Below, piece after piece: positions 1 through 6,493 of a stretch of DNA of 7,409 nt (the first letter of the stretch is position 1; each line of letters opens with the position of its first letter). Source of the DNA: Paracoccaceae bacterium (GTDB lineage Bacteria > Pseudomonadota > Alphaproteobacteria > Rhodobacterales > Rhodobacteraceae). The stretch spans positions 1-7,409 of the forward strand of contig SPLB01000249.1 in the NCBI GenBank assembly GCA_004566265.1. Reading direction: 5' to 3'. Made by a program: the position numbers and the translations under genes. The notes under the pieces were generated by a model that had not been told where the DNA came from, did not search any database, and saw only the letters and a program-made list of their open reading frames with translations.

Positions 1-962
1 GTCAATGGCTCAAAGATCTCCTGCCCCTGCGCCAGCGCCAAAAGCCCTTGGCGCATGTGGACACGGGTCTGAAACCGGCGGTGACGAATAACGGCAGCCA
101 GAACGCCGCGGCCGGGCGCCAAAAGAAGGGACAATAGAAACAAGGTGGCACTAAACAGAACAATAATCGGCCCCGTGGGCAAGTTCGGTGCGATGGCAGA
201 GACCGCCGCGCCCAGGTAAGCCGCCAGCCCGCCAAACACACCGGACAGAAGCACCACCTGTCCTGCGCGCTCGCTCCAGAACCGTGCGGTCACGGCGGGA
301 ATGATCAAAAGCGCAACAATCAGGATCAGGCCGACAATCTTTAACCCCACCACGGTGACGGCCATCACCAGCGCCATCATCGCCATGTCGACACGGGGCA
401 CATTCACCCCCTGGGCGCTTGCGTATTCCGGGTCAAAGCTGACCAGCAGCATCGCGCGGCGCATCACAGCAATCACCGTCAGAACCGCCAGCCCCCCAAG
501 CGCGATTGTCACGGCGTCCGAAAACAACATCCCCGCCGTAGAGCCGAGCAAAAACCCCTCAAGTCCCGCTTGGCGCCCCACGCCCAACGATTGGATCACG
601 GTCATCAGGACCACGCCAACGCCAAAGAACACCGACAGCACCGCGCCGATGGCCGCATCCTCGGAAAGTCGGGTATGGCGCGTCAGCGCGTTCATGCACC
701 ACAAGCCCACCATGGCAGAGGCGGCAGAGCCCGCAAGCAGCCCGATCAAGCTGCGCCCGTCGCCGCCAAGCGCGACCATAAGCAGGAAGGCAAGCGCCAC
801 CCCCGGTAGGGTTGCATGGCTGACCGCATCGGCGACCAGCGCGCGTTTGCGCAGGAAAAGGAAGGTGCCGGTAATCCCCGCCGCCGCGCCCAGCAGCGCC
901 GCGCCAATGGTCACCAAAGTGGCATTATAGCCCAGCTGCAACAGCAGCGCCTGCACCAGCAT
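1..962 (-). CDS. Mn/Zn/Fe ABC transporter permease (ABC-3 family), 3' end outside window
   Basis: This is the inner-membrane channel subunit of a metal importer. The frame reads 320 residues from an ATG at 962-960 and is still open at the window edge, so the C-terminus is missing. Strongly hydrophobic stretches recur (about residues 10-38, 52-66, 72-90, 104-124, 150-168, 192-225, 236-258, 262-283), as expected for the 7-9 helix ABC-3 (TroC/ZnuB/SitC) fold. Family-typical motifs are seen: ADAVSHATLPG (44-54), just after the second helix, and SFDPEYASAQG (175-185) in a cytoplasmic loop. The start lies one base after the ATPase stop codon, with an AGG ribosome-binding site in the last ATPase codons, so translation is probably coupled. 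After the last helix (about 283) the chain continues with a basic, apparently cytoplasmic segment of nearly 40 residues, longer than in a minimal ZnuB-like permease. A second permease (SitD/TroD-like) may follow outside the window. The family is certain; the metal and gene symbol are not. Confidence 0.93.
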   Translation of the reverse strand, partial: MLVQALLLQLGYNATLVTIGAALLGAAAGITGTFLFLRKRALVADAVSHATLPGVALAFLLMVALGGDGRSLIGLLAGSAASAMVGLWCMNALTRHTRLSEDAAIGAVLSVFFGVGVVLMTVIQSLGVGRQAGLEGFLLGSTAGMLFSDAVTIALGGLAVLTVIAVMRRAMLLVSFDPEYASAQGVNVPRVDMAMMALVMAVTVVGLKIVGLILIVALLIIPAVTARFWSERAGQVVLLSGVFGGLAAYLGAAVSAIAPNLPTGPIIVLFSATLFLLSLLLAPGRGVLAAVIRHRRFQTRVHMRQGLLALAQGQEIFEPL

Positions 963-963
963 C

Positions 964-1761
964 TTAGCCTGCCACTTGCGCGATCTGCGCCGTTGCCAGA
1001 CGGCCGCCATAGGCGTCGTTCAGCGTCTCGGGCGTAAACGCCTCGGCGACTGTGCCCTCGGCCACTTTGCGGGTGTTGATCAAGAAGACATTGTCGAAAT
1101 ACTCCGCCACGGTCGCAAGATCATGGTGCACGGCCACAACCGTTTTGCCCTCGGCGCGCAGAGCTTTCAGCACGTCGATCATCGCCTTCTCCGTCGCCGC
1201 ATCGACGCCGGAAAAAGGTTCGTCCAGCACATAAAGGTCTGCGCCCTGCGCCAGGGCACGGGCCAGAAACACCCGTTGCTGCTGACCGCCAGACAGCTGA
1301 CCAATCTGCCGTTGGGCGAAATCCTTCATGCCAACGCGGTCCAGACAGGTTTCGACCTGTTTCACGTGGGACCCGCGCAGGCGCCCCAGCAGCCCCACTT
1401 CCCGGTACAGGCCCATTAGCACCACGTCGATCACGCGGGTCGGAAAATCCCAATCAACCGATGCACGCTGCGGCACATAGGCAATGCGCCCGCGTTGCCG
1501 CGCAAGCGGTTTACCAAAGACCTGCACCCGGCCCGACACGGAGGGCACAACGCCCAGCGCGGCCTTCAGCAGGGTCGATTTACCAGCCCCATTGGGCCCA
1601 ATGATCGCGGTCATTTTGCCCGGCTCAACCGTCATGTCGACGGAAAAAACAGCTGGGTTTTCGCCATAGCGCACGGTCAGACCGCGAATCGCCAGCGGGC
1701 TGTCCTGCCTGCTTTGATCGGTGATCTTTTCGCCGTCGCGGCTGACCAGAGCAATCTTCAT
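964..1761 (-). CDS. Mn/Zn/Fe ABC transporter ATP-binding protein
   Basis: This is the cytoplasmic ATPase that powers the metal importer, 265 residues long. All nucleotide-binding motifs are intact: Walker A GPNGAGKST (55-63), Q-loop around Q98, signature LSGGQQQR (156-163), Walker B LYVLDEP (176-182), D-loop SGVD (184-187) and the switch histidine just before D214 (HHD, 212-214). After the Q-loop it has PQRASVDWDFP (97-107). That stretch is characteristic of the TroB/SitB/MntB branch that serves Mn/Fe/Zn transporters and argues for manganese or iron over a ZnuC-type zinc system. The first ~20 residues are polar and precede the usual start of the ABC domain at PLAIRGLTVRYG. ATG 1761-1759 was chosen because an AGGA site lies 9 bases upstream inside the last codons of the binding-protein gene, whose stop is only 3 bases away. 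It forms an operon with the binding protein before it and the permease after it. Family assignment is very secure; metal specificity is inferred. Confidence 0.96.
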   Translation of the reverse strand: MKIALVSRDGEKITDQSRQDSPLAIRGLTVRYGENPAVFSVDMTVEPGKMTAIIGPNGAGKSTLLKAALGVVPSVSGRVQVFGKPLARQRGRIAYVPQRASVDWDFPTRVIDVVLMGLYREVGLLGRLRGSHVKQVETCLDRVGMKDFAQRQIGQLSGGQQQRVFLARALAQGADLYVLDEPFSGVDAATEKAMIDVLKALRAEGKTVVAVHHDLATVAEYFDNVFLINTRKVAEGTVAEAFTPETLNDAYGGRLATAQIAQVAG

Positions 1762-1764
1762 GGC

Positions 1765-2730
1765 TTAATGTCCTGCGCCCAGTTTGCCGTCCATGCCGCC
1801 TGCGGGGACATCCGCCCCAAGCGCTGCTGCAATGGTGGTGAAATTATGGTCCAGCATCCCGATATAGGTGCCCTCGTAGGTCCCCTCAGCTCCCATCGCA
1901 TCAGAGTAAAGCTCGCCCCCGATTTTAACGGCGTGACCCTGGGCCGCGGCCCCTTCAATAAGCGCTTTCATATTGCGATCCGCAACCGAGGTTTCCACAA
2001 ACACAGCAGCGACATTGCGCTCCACCAGCGTATCGACCACGTCGCCAATCCGGTTCAGCCCGGCCTCGGACTGGGTCGAGATACCCTGAAGGCCCATGAC
2101 CTCGAACCCATAGCCCTGGCCAAAATAGCCAAAAGCATCATGGGCGGTCACCAGCACGCGATTTCCTGCAGGCACCTGCTCCAGGACCATCTGGCCGTAG
2201 TCCGCCAAACCGTCCAAGTCTTTCAGATGGGCCTCGGCATTGGTGGCAAAGGTCATGGCAGCCTCGGGGCGGGCCTCGCTCAGTGCGGATTGCACGGAGG
2301 CCACCACCCGTTTCCACAGGTCCGGGTCCATCCACACATGAGGGTCGAATTTATCGGCGTAATCGTCATGGCCACGCAGCACGCCCTTGGGCAGGGCCTC
2401 GGCCACAGCAACCACGCTGCGCTTGCGGGACAGGTCATGGAAAAACGCTTCCATCTGCGCCTCAAGGTACAGACCATGCCACAACACCAGATCGGCGCGG
2501 GTCATGGCAACAATGTCGCTGCGGGTCTGGCGATAGGCATGTGGGTCCACACCAGGACCCATCAACGCTGTGACCTCGACCAGATCACCGCCCACTTGCC
2601 GCGCGGCGTCGGCAATCATGCCAGTGGTGGCCACCACTTTAAGCGGCGCATCCGCCCAGGCAGCAATTGGCGCCAGCGTCATCAGCGCGGCGGTGGCAAG
2701 ACCTTTCAAGGTCTGGCGGCGGGTCGTCAT
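1765..2730 (-). CDS. Metal ABC transporter substrate-binding protein (cluster 9, TroA/PsaA/ZnuA type)
   Basis: This 321-residue periplasmic protein captures a divalent metal and delivers it to the permease. The N-terminus (TTRRQTLKG, then a hydrophobic stretch to AWA at 24-26) is an export signal; the twin arginine resembles a Tat signal, with likely cleavage after A26. Four metal-ligand positions of the family are visible: H64 (DPHAY), H131 (DPHVW), H197 (TAHDAFGYF) and D277 (LYSDAM). This His-His-His-Asp set and its spacing match TroA closely, whereas PsaA-type Mn proteins carry Glu at the third position. There is no long His-rich loop of the kind ZnuA proteins have between the first two ligands; only GHDDYADKF is present. 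Mn, Zn or Fe are possible, and with the ATPase signature I favour Mn. The start at 2730 has an AAGGGGG ribosome-binding site (2738-2744) 7 bases upstream. It is the first gene of the operon, and its promoter region carries a Fur-like operator. Confidence 0.95.
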   Translation of the reverse strand: MTTRRQTLKGLATAALMTLAPIAAWADAPLKVVATTGMIADAARQVGGDLVEVTALMGPGVDPHAYRQTRSDIVAMTRADLVLWHGLYLEAQMEAFFHDLSRKRSVVAVAEALPKGVLRGHDDYADKFDPHVWMDPDLWKRVVASVQSALSEARPEAAMTFATNAEAHLKDLDGLADYGQMVLEQVPAGNRVLVTAHDAFGYFGQGYGFEVMGLQGISTQSEAGLNRIGDVVDTLVERNVAAVFVETSVADRNMKALIEGAAAQGHAVKIGGELYSDAMGAEGTYEGTYIGMLDHNFTTIAAALGADVPAGGMDGKLGAGH

Positions 2731-2787
2731 CGGGTTTCCCCCTTCATCAGGTCCTGTCTCACCACAGCGTGGTGGCGTCTCACAATG

Positions 2788-2818
2788 GATATATGAGAAC
2801 GTTTCTCAACTGCGTCAA
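2788..2818 (-). promoter_or_regulatory. Candidate sigma-70 promoter of the metal transporter operon
   Basis: On the minus strand, TTGACG (2818-2813) fits a -35 element. It is followed 17 bases later by CATATA (2795-2790), or 19 bases later by the better match TATATC (2793-2788), as a -10. Initiation would then fall around 2780, about 50 bases before the ATG at 2730. The Fur-like inverted repeat lies in the spacer and touches the -10, as expected for repression. The -10 is weak by consensus, so the exact promoter is a prediction. Confidence 0.45.
2794..2808. promoter_or_regulatory. Fur-family (Fur/Mur/Zur-like) operator candidate
   Basis: The 15-mer TGAGAACGTTTCTCA is an inverted repeat with perfect 6-bp arms (TGAGAA/TTCTCA) and a 3-base centre. 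It follows the 7-1-7 layout of Fur-type boxes (TGAnAAT-n-ATTnTCA). It sits 64-78 bases upstream of the binding-protein start, within the predicted promoter. Metal transporters of this class in alphaproteobacteria are commonly controlled by Mur (a Mn-sensing Fur homologue), Fur or Zur. Which of these acts here cannot be decided from the sequence. Confidence 0.6.
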
Positions 2819-2825
2819 ATGAAAA

Positions 2826-2840
2826 TGAGAATTACTTGCA
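2826..2840. promoter_or_regulatory. Second, degenerate Fur-like half-site
   Basis: TGAGAATTACTTGCA keeps one good half (TGAGAA) and the outer TG...CA of the box at 2794-2808, but its right arm is degenerate. The two TGAGAA elements begin 32 bases apart, about three helical turns, so two regulator dimers could bind on the same face of the DNA. The site lies just upstream of the predicted -35 of the transporter promoter. Confidence 0.3.
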
Positions 2841-2860
2841 AGAAGAGCGCGGATTTTTTG

Positions 2861-2884
2861 CTTTTTGTCCTTTTGGTCAAAAAG
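2861..2884. repeat. Imperfect inverted repeat in the divergent intergenic region
   Basis: Arms CTTTTTG (2861-2867) and CAAAAAG (2878-2884) pair perfectly. Inside them CC/GG pair after one T-T mismatch, around a TTTT loop. It lies about 100 bases upstream of deoC, between the two divergent transcription units. It is not followed by a T-run on either strand, so it is not a convincing terminator. It could be an operator for a deoC regulator or chance in this AT-richer stretch. Confidence 0.3.
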
Positions 2885-2967
2885 AACCCGAATTTGAAGG
2901 TGCCTCGACTTGCATTTCGCCCAGCCTCCGTGCGAATTTGCCGCCAAACCCGCCTCTCCACCGTCAT

Positions 2968-2972
2968 GAGGA
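2968..2972 (+). promoter_or_regulatory. Ribosome-binding site that sets the deoC start
   Basis: GAGGA ends 8 bases before ATG 2981. An in-frame ATG at 2966 overlaps this motif and has no comparable site upstream, so 2981 is preferred. The five extra residues that the earlier start would add do not resemble the family. Confidence 0.6.
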
Positions 2973-2980
2973 ACCTCCAG

Positions 2981-3967
2981 ATGGACAGCTCAAACGTCAC
3001 CCGGACCCTCGCGGGTCATGGAACGATACCGCGCAACCCCGGCACTGACTTTGACCTCGATTGGGCGCTGAGCCTGACCGCGAACACCTCCGCCATTGAA
3101 CGCCGCTGCGCCACCCTGCCGGGCCGCCGTTCGGTGAAGAAAGACTATCAGGCCGCGTGGCTCTTGAAAGCGATCAGCCTGATCGACCTGACCACGCTCT
3201 CTGGAGACGACACCGAGGCCCGCGTGCGCAGGCTCTGCGCCAAGGCGCGTCAGCCCGTAGAGGCAGGCCTGCTGTCGGCCTTGGGCATGGACGGGCTGAC
3301 CACCGGTGCGGTCTGCGTTTATCACGAGATGATCCCGGCGGCGGTCAAAGCCCTGAAGGGATCGGGCATTCCGGTTGCGGCTGTGTCGACCGGCTTCCCG
3401 GCGGGTCTGTCGCCGTTCCACCTGCGCGTGGAAGAGATCCGGGACAGCGTCAAGGCCGGCGCGGAAGAGATCGACATTGTGATTTCCCGCCGTCTCGTGC
3501 TCGAAGGGAAGTGGCAGGACCTTTACAACGAGATGCGCGCCTTCCGCGACGCCTGCGGTGAGGCCCATGTCAAAGCGATCCTGGCCACGGGCGAGCTGGG
3601 CAGCCTGCGCAATGTCGCACGCGCATCGATGATCTGCATGATGGCGGGAGCGGATTTCATCAAGACCTCGACCGGAAAGGAAAGCGTCAATGCAACCCTG
3701 CCCGTGTCTTTGGTGATGATCCGCGCAATCCTCGAATATCATGCGCGCACCGGATACCATGTGGGCTACAAGCCTGCTGGTGGCATCTCCAAGGCCAAGG
3801 ACGCGCTGGTCTATCTGTCGTTGATCAAAGATGAACTGGGCGACCGCTGGCTTCAGCCCGACCTCTTCCGCTTTGGCGCATCGTCGCTTCTGGGCGACAT
3901 CGAACGCCAGCTCGAACACCATGTGACCGGGGCCTATTCCGCGAGCCACCGCCACGCTATGGCCTAA
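2981..3967 (+). CDS. deoC: Deoxyribose-phosphate aldolase (long, eukaryote-like form)
   Basis: A cytosolic class I aldolase of 328 residues that splits 2-deoxyribose 5-phosphate into acetaldehyde and glyceraldehyde 3-phosphate, the last step of deoxynucleoside breakdown. The Schiff-base lysine is K228 in DFIKTSTGK, the second active-site lysine is K264 in GYKPAGGI, and the acidic proton-relay residue is D165 in EEIDIVISR. It is clearly longer than the ~250-260 residue E. coli-type enzyme. It carries an N-terminal extension with NPGTDFDLDWAL (19-30) and the stretch QAAWLLKAISLIDLTTLSGDD (57-77), and its C-terminus (ERQLEHHVTGAYSA) closely follows the animal DERA pattern as I recall it. It begins a two-gene operon with the aldehyde dehydrogenase 18 bases downstream. 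No deoA, deoD, deoK or deoR-type gene is visible here. The function call is very secure; the physiological source of substrate is inferred. Confidence 0.97.
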   Translation: MDSSNVTRTLAGHGTIPRNPGTDFDLDWALSLTANTSAIERRCATLPGRRSVKKDYQAAWLLKAISLIDLTTLSGDDTEARVRRLCAKARQPVEAGLLSALGMDGLTTGAVCVYHEMIPAAVKALKGSGIPVAAVSTGFPAGLSPFHLRVEEIRDSVKAGAEEIDIVISRRLVLEGKWQDLYNEMRAFRDACGEAHVKAILATGELGSLRNVARASMICMMAGADFIKTSTGKESVNATLPVSLVMIRAILEYHARTGYHVGYKPAGGISKAKDALVYLSLIKDELGDRWLQPDLFRFGASSLLGDIERQLEHHVTGAYSASHRHAMA

Positions 3968-3985
3968 GCCACAGGGACCACGAAC

Positions 3986-6325
3986 ATGACCATCAAAGAG
4001 ATTTTCGAAACCATGGACTATGGACCTGCCCCAGAAAGCGCCGCTGACGCCCTTGCCTGGCTGGTCGACATGGGCGACCGGTTTGGCCATTTCATCAATG
4101 GCGAATTCACCGCGCCGGGCGATGGGTTCGACAGCAAAAACCCCGCCACCGGTGAGGTGCTGGCAACCTTGAGCCAAGCCACCCAAGGCGATGTGGACGC
4201 CGCCGTTGCGGCCGCCCGCACGGCACAAGGCCCATGGGCCGCGCTGGGGGGGGCGGGGCGTGCGCGCTATCTCTATGCCATCGCACGGCTGCTACAGAAA
4301 CACGCGCGCCTGTTTGCGGTGCTGGAGACCATGGACAACGGCAAGCCGATCCGTGAATCCCGCGACATCGACATTCCGCTGGCGCAGCGTCACTTCTACT
4401 ACCACGCCGGCATGGCGCAGCTACAGGAGAGCGAACTCAAGGACCGCGAGGCGCTGGGGGTTTGCGGCCAGATCATCCCGTGGAACTTCCCGCTGCTGAT
4501 GCTTGCGTGGAAGGTCGCCCCGGCGATTGCCATGGGCAACACTGTGGTGTTGAAACCGGCAGAGTATACCTCGCTGACCGCGCTGCTGTTTGCTGATATC
4601 TGCTGTCAGGCGGGTCTGCCCAAAGGTGTCGTGAACATTGTCACCGGCGATGGGGCCGTGGGCGAAATGATCGTGGGTGCAGAGGTCGATAAGATCGCCT
4701 TCACCGGCTCGACTGAGGTCGGAAAGCGCATCCGCGCGGCGACTGCGGGTTCTGGCAAGGCGCTGACGCTCGAGCTTGGTGGTAAATCCCCCTACATCGT
4801 CTTTGACGACGCGGATCTGGATTCAGCCGTCGAGGGCCTGGTGGACGCGATCTGGTTCAATCAGGGTCAGGTCTGCTGCGCCGGTTCGCGCCTGTTGGTG
4901 CAGGAAAGCATTGCAGAAACGTTCCACGCCCGCCTGCGCGCGCGCATGGATAAACTGCGCATTGGCAATCCGCTCGACAAATGCATTGACGTGGGCGCCG
5001 TGGTGGACCCGATTCAGCATGCCCGCATCAGCGAACTGGTCGGCGCCTGCACAGACGGCGACGTCCACCAAGCGGCGATTGAAATGCCCGCAGAGGGCTG
5101 TTTTTACCCGCCGACCCTGATCGAAGGGCTGACGCCGTCCGACCCGCTGATGCAGGAGGAGATCTTTGGCCCGGTGCTGGTGTCGACCACCTTCCGCACC
5201 CATGCCGAAGCGCTGGAGCTGGCCAACAACACCCGCTACGGTCTGGCGGCGACGCTTTGGACCGAGAACGTGAACCTCGCCCTTGAGATCGCACCAAAGC
5301 TGGCCGCCGGTGTGGTCTGGGTCAATGCCACCAACCTGTTTGACGCGGCGGCCGGTTTTGGCGGCGTGCGCGAAAGCGGCTTTGGCCGCGAAGGCGGCTG
5401 GGCCGGGCTGATGGCCTATACCAAACCTGCGGGCAAGGTTGCCAAACTGGCCCTCATTGCAGCCTTTGAGGGCACGAGCACCGAGATGCCCGACGCCATC
5501 GACCGCACTGCAAAAATGTATGTCGGCGGCAAGCAGGCACGCCCGGACAGCGGTTATTCCAAGCCGGTTTACGGCCCCAAAGGCAAACTGCTGGGGCATG
5601 TGGGCATCGGCAACCGCAAGGACGTGCGCAACGCAGTTGAGGCCGCAGCGGGAGCAAAGGCATGGTCCAAGACCACCGGCCACCTGCGCGCGCAGATCCT
5701 GTATTACATCGCCGAAAACCTGTCGGCGCGTGCGGATGAGTTTGCCGCCCGCATTGATGCGATGACCGGCAAGAAGGGCGGCAAGGCAGAGGTTGAGGCT
5801 TCGCTGGATCGTCTGTTCTCGGCAGCGGCCTGGGCGGATAAATTCGACGGCCGCGCGGCAGGTGTGCCCATGCGCGCGGTTGCGCTGGCGATGCATGAAC
5901 CGGTTGGCACCATTGGTGTCCTGTGCCCCGATGAAGCCCCGCTGCTGGGTCTGATTTCGGCCATGGCGCCGGCGATTGCGATGGGCAACCGGGTGGTGCT
6001 GGCCGCCTCTGAGGCCTTCCCGCTGGTGGCGACGGATCTGTATCAAGTGCTTGAGACCTCGGATCTGCCTGCTGGCGTGGTGAACATTCTGACCGGCCCG
6101 CACGCCGATCTGGGCGACACCATGGCCAAGCACCTGAACCTCGACGCGATCTGGAGCTTTTCGGGCAGCGACCTGTCGGAGACAGTTGAGGCGGCGAGTG
6201 CCGGAAACCTCAAGCGGACATGGGTCAACAATGGCACAGCATTCGACTGGTCCAAGGACCAATCGCGTCGCTTCCTAGAGGCCGCAACTGAGGTGAAAAC
6301 CATCTGGGTGCCCTACGGCGAATAA
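3986..6325 (+). CDS. Two-domain aldehyde dehydrogenase, ALDH16 type
   Basis: A 779-residue fusion of a complete ALDH domain (about 30-490) and a degenerate second ALDH domain (about 508-779), the architecture of the ALDH16 family. The first domain looks catalytically intact: N167 in IIPWNFP, NAD-loop FTGSTEVGK (239-247), general base E263 in LELGGK, nucleophile C297 in GQVCCAGSR, E392 in EEIFGPV. It should oxidise an aldehyde to the acid with NAD(P). The second domain repeats the cofactor-binding part (APAIAMGN occurs at 178-185 and 661-668). It has CPDEAP where the first has IPWNFP, no ELGGK glutamate, and it ends before any catalytic cysteine region. Vertebrate ALDH16A1 has lost the cysteine of its first domain; bacterial members such as the Loktanella protein keep it. 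The N-terminus KEIFETMDYGPAPESA fits the family, supporting ATG 3986, which has AGGGA 8 bases upstream. Its position after deoC suggests acetaldehyde as substrate, but this is inferred. Confidence 0.93.
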   Translation: MTIKEIFETMDYGPAPESAADALAWLVDMGDRFGHFINGEFTAPGDGFDSKNPATGEVLATLSQATQGDVDAAVAAARTAQGPWAALGGAGRARYLYAIARLLQKHARLFAVLETMDNGKPIRESRDIDIPLAQRHFYYHAGMAQLQESELKDREALGVCGQIIPWNFPLLMLAWKVAPAIAMGNTVVLKPAEYTSLTALLFADICCQAGLPKGVVNIVTGDGAVGEMIVGAEVDKIAFTGSTEVGKRIRAATAGSGKALTLELGGKSPYIVFDDADLDSAVEGLVDAIWFNQGQVCCAGSRLLVQESIAETFHARLRARMDKLRIGNPLDKCIDVGAVVDPIQHARISELVGACTDGDVHQAAIEMPAEGCFYPPTLIEGLTPSDPLMQEEIFGPVLVSTTFRTHAEALELANNTRYGLAATLWTENVNLALEIAPKLAAGVVWVNATNLFDAAAGFGGVRESGFGREGGWAGLMAYTKPAGKVAKLALIAAFEGTSTEMPDAIDRTAKMYVGGKQARPDSGYSKPVYGPKGKLLGHVGIGNRKDVRNAVEAAAGAKAWSKTTGHLRAQILYYIAENLSARADEFAARIDAMTGKKGGKAEVEASLDRLFSAAAWADKFDGRAAGVPMRAVALAMHEPVGTIGVLCPDEAPLLGLISAMAPAIAMGNRVVLAASEAFPLVATDLYQVLETSDLPAGVVNILTGPHADLGDTMAKHLNLDAIWSFSGSDLSETVEAASAGNLKRTWVNNGTAFDWSKDQSRRFLEAATEVKTIWVPYGE
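4246..4253 (+). repeat. G8 homopolymer tract inside the ALDH16 gene
   Basis: Eight consecutive G residues, followed after one C by four more, encode part of ALGGAGRAR (86-94). The reading frame is intact here. An insertion or deletion in the tract would truncate nearly the whole protein, so it is a possible slippage or sequencing-error site. Third-position GC preference for Gly/Ala codons also explains it. Confidence 0.5.
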
Positions 6326-6393
6326 AATCGGGACAAAAACGGCGAATTCACACGGCGACTGGCCCCACGCAGACGTCATGCTGGGGATCAACG

Positions 6394-6423
6394 GGCCTGC
6401 GGGGAACCCTCGCAGGCCTTTTT
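6394..6423 (+). terminator. Rho-independent terminator of the deoC-ALDH16 operon
   Basis: GGCCTGCG (6394-6401) pairs with CGCAGGCC (6411-6418). The stem extends inward by one G-U and two G-C pairs to give 11 pairs around a 3-base AAC loop. It is followed directly by five Ts (6419-6423). It begins 68 bases after the ALDH16 stop. Confidence 0.88.
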
Positions 6424-6493
6424 CGTATCTGATGTGGCTCTGACGCTTGGGTTCAGATCCAAAAAGACGGGCGGCGCCGCCAAGGGCGGAACG

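Noticed and set aside
301..930. 209-codon open frame on the plus strand
   Set aside because: It is antisense to the permease, whose minus-strand translation shows clear membrane helices and family motifs. The plus product is rich in Thr, Pro and Ser with no recognisable domain.
1495..2796. 433-codon open frame on the plus strand over the transporter genes
   Set aside because: It lies opposite two well-supported genes and encodes a His/Gly/Gln-rich product without domain features.
2861..2884. Hairpin as a terminator
   Set aside because: No T-run follows the stem on either strand, and it lies upstream of both divergent genes.
2570..2980. Upstream in-frame extension of deoC to 2570
   Set aside because: It would overlap the divergent binding-protein gene and its promoter. 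The extension has no family similarity, and a good ribosome-binding site supports 2981.
2990..4228. 412-codon open frame on the minus strand over deoC
   Set aside because: It is antisense to a clearly real gene, its composition is Arg/His/Gly rich, and it shows no domain. Long antisense frames are common in GC-rich genomes.
4823..6262. 479-codon open frame on the minus strand over the ALDH16 gene
   Set aside because: It is an antisense shadow of a strongly recognised enzyme, with repetitive basic composition and no motif.
6447..6470. tRNA-like GGTTCAGATCC fragment
   Set aside because: It resembles a T-loop only superficially. No acceptor, D or anticodon stems can be drawn around it.
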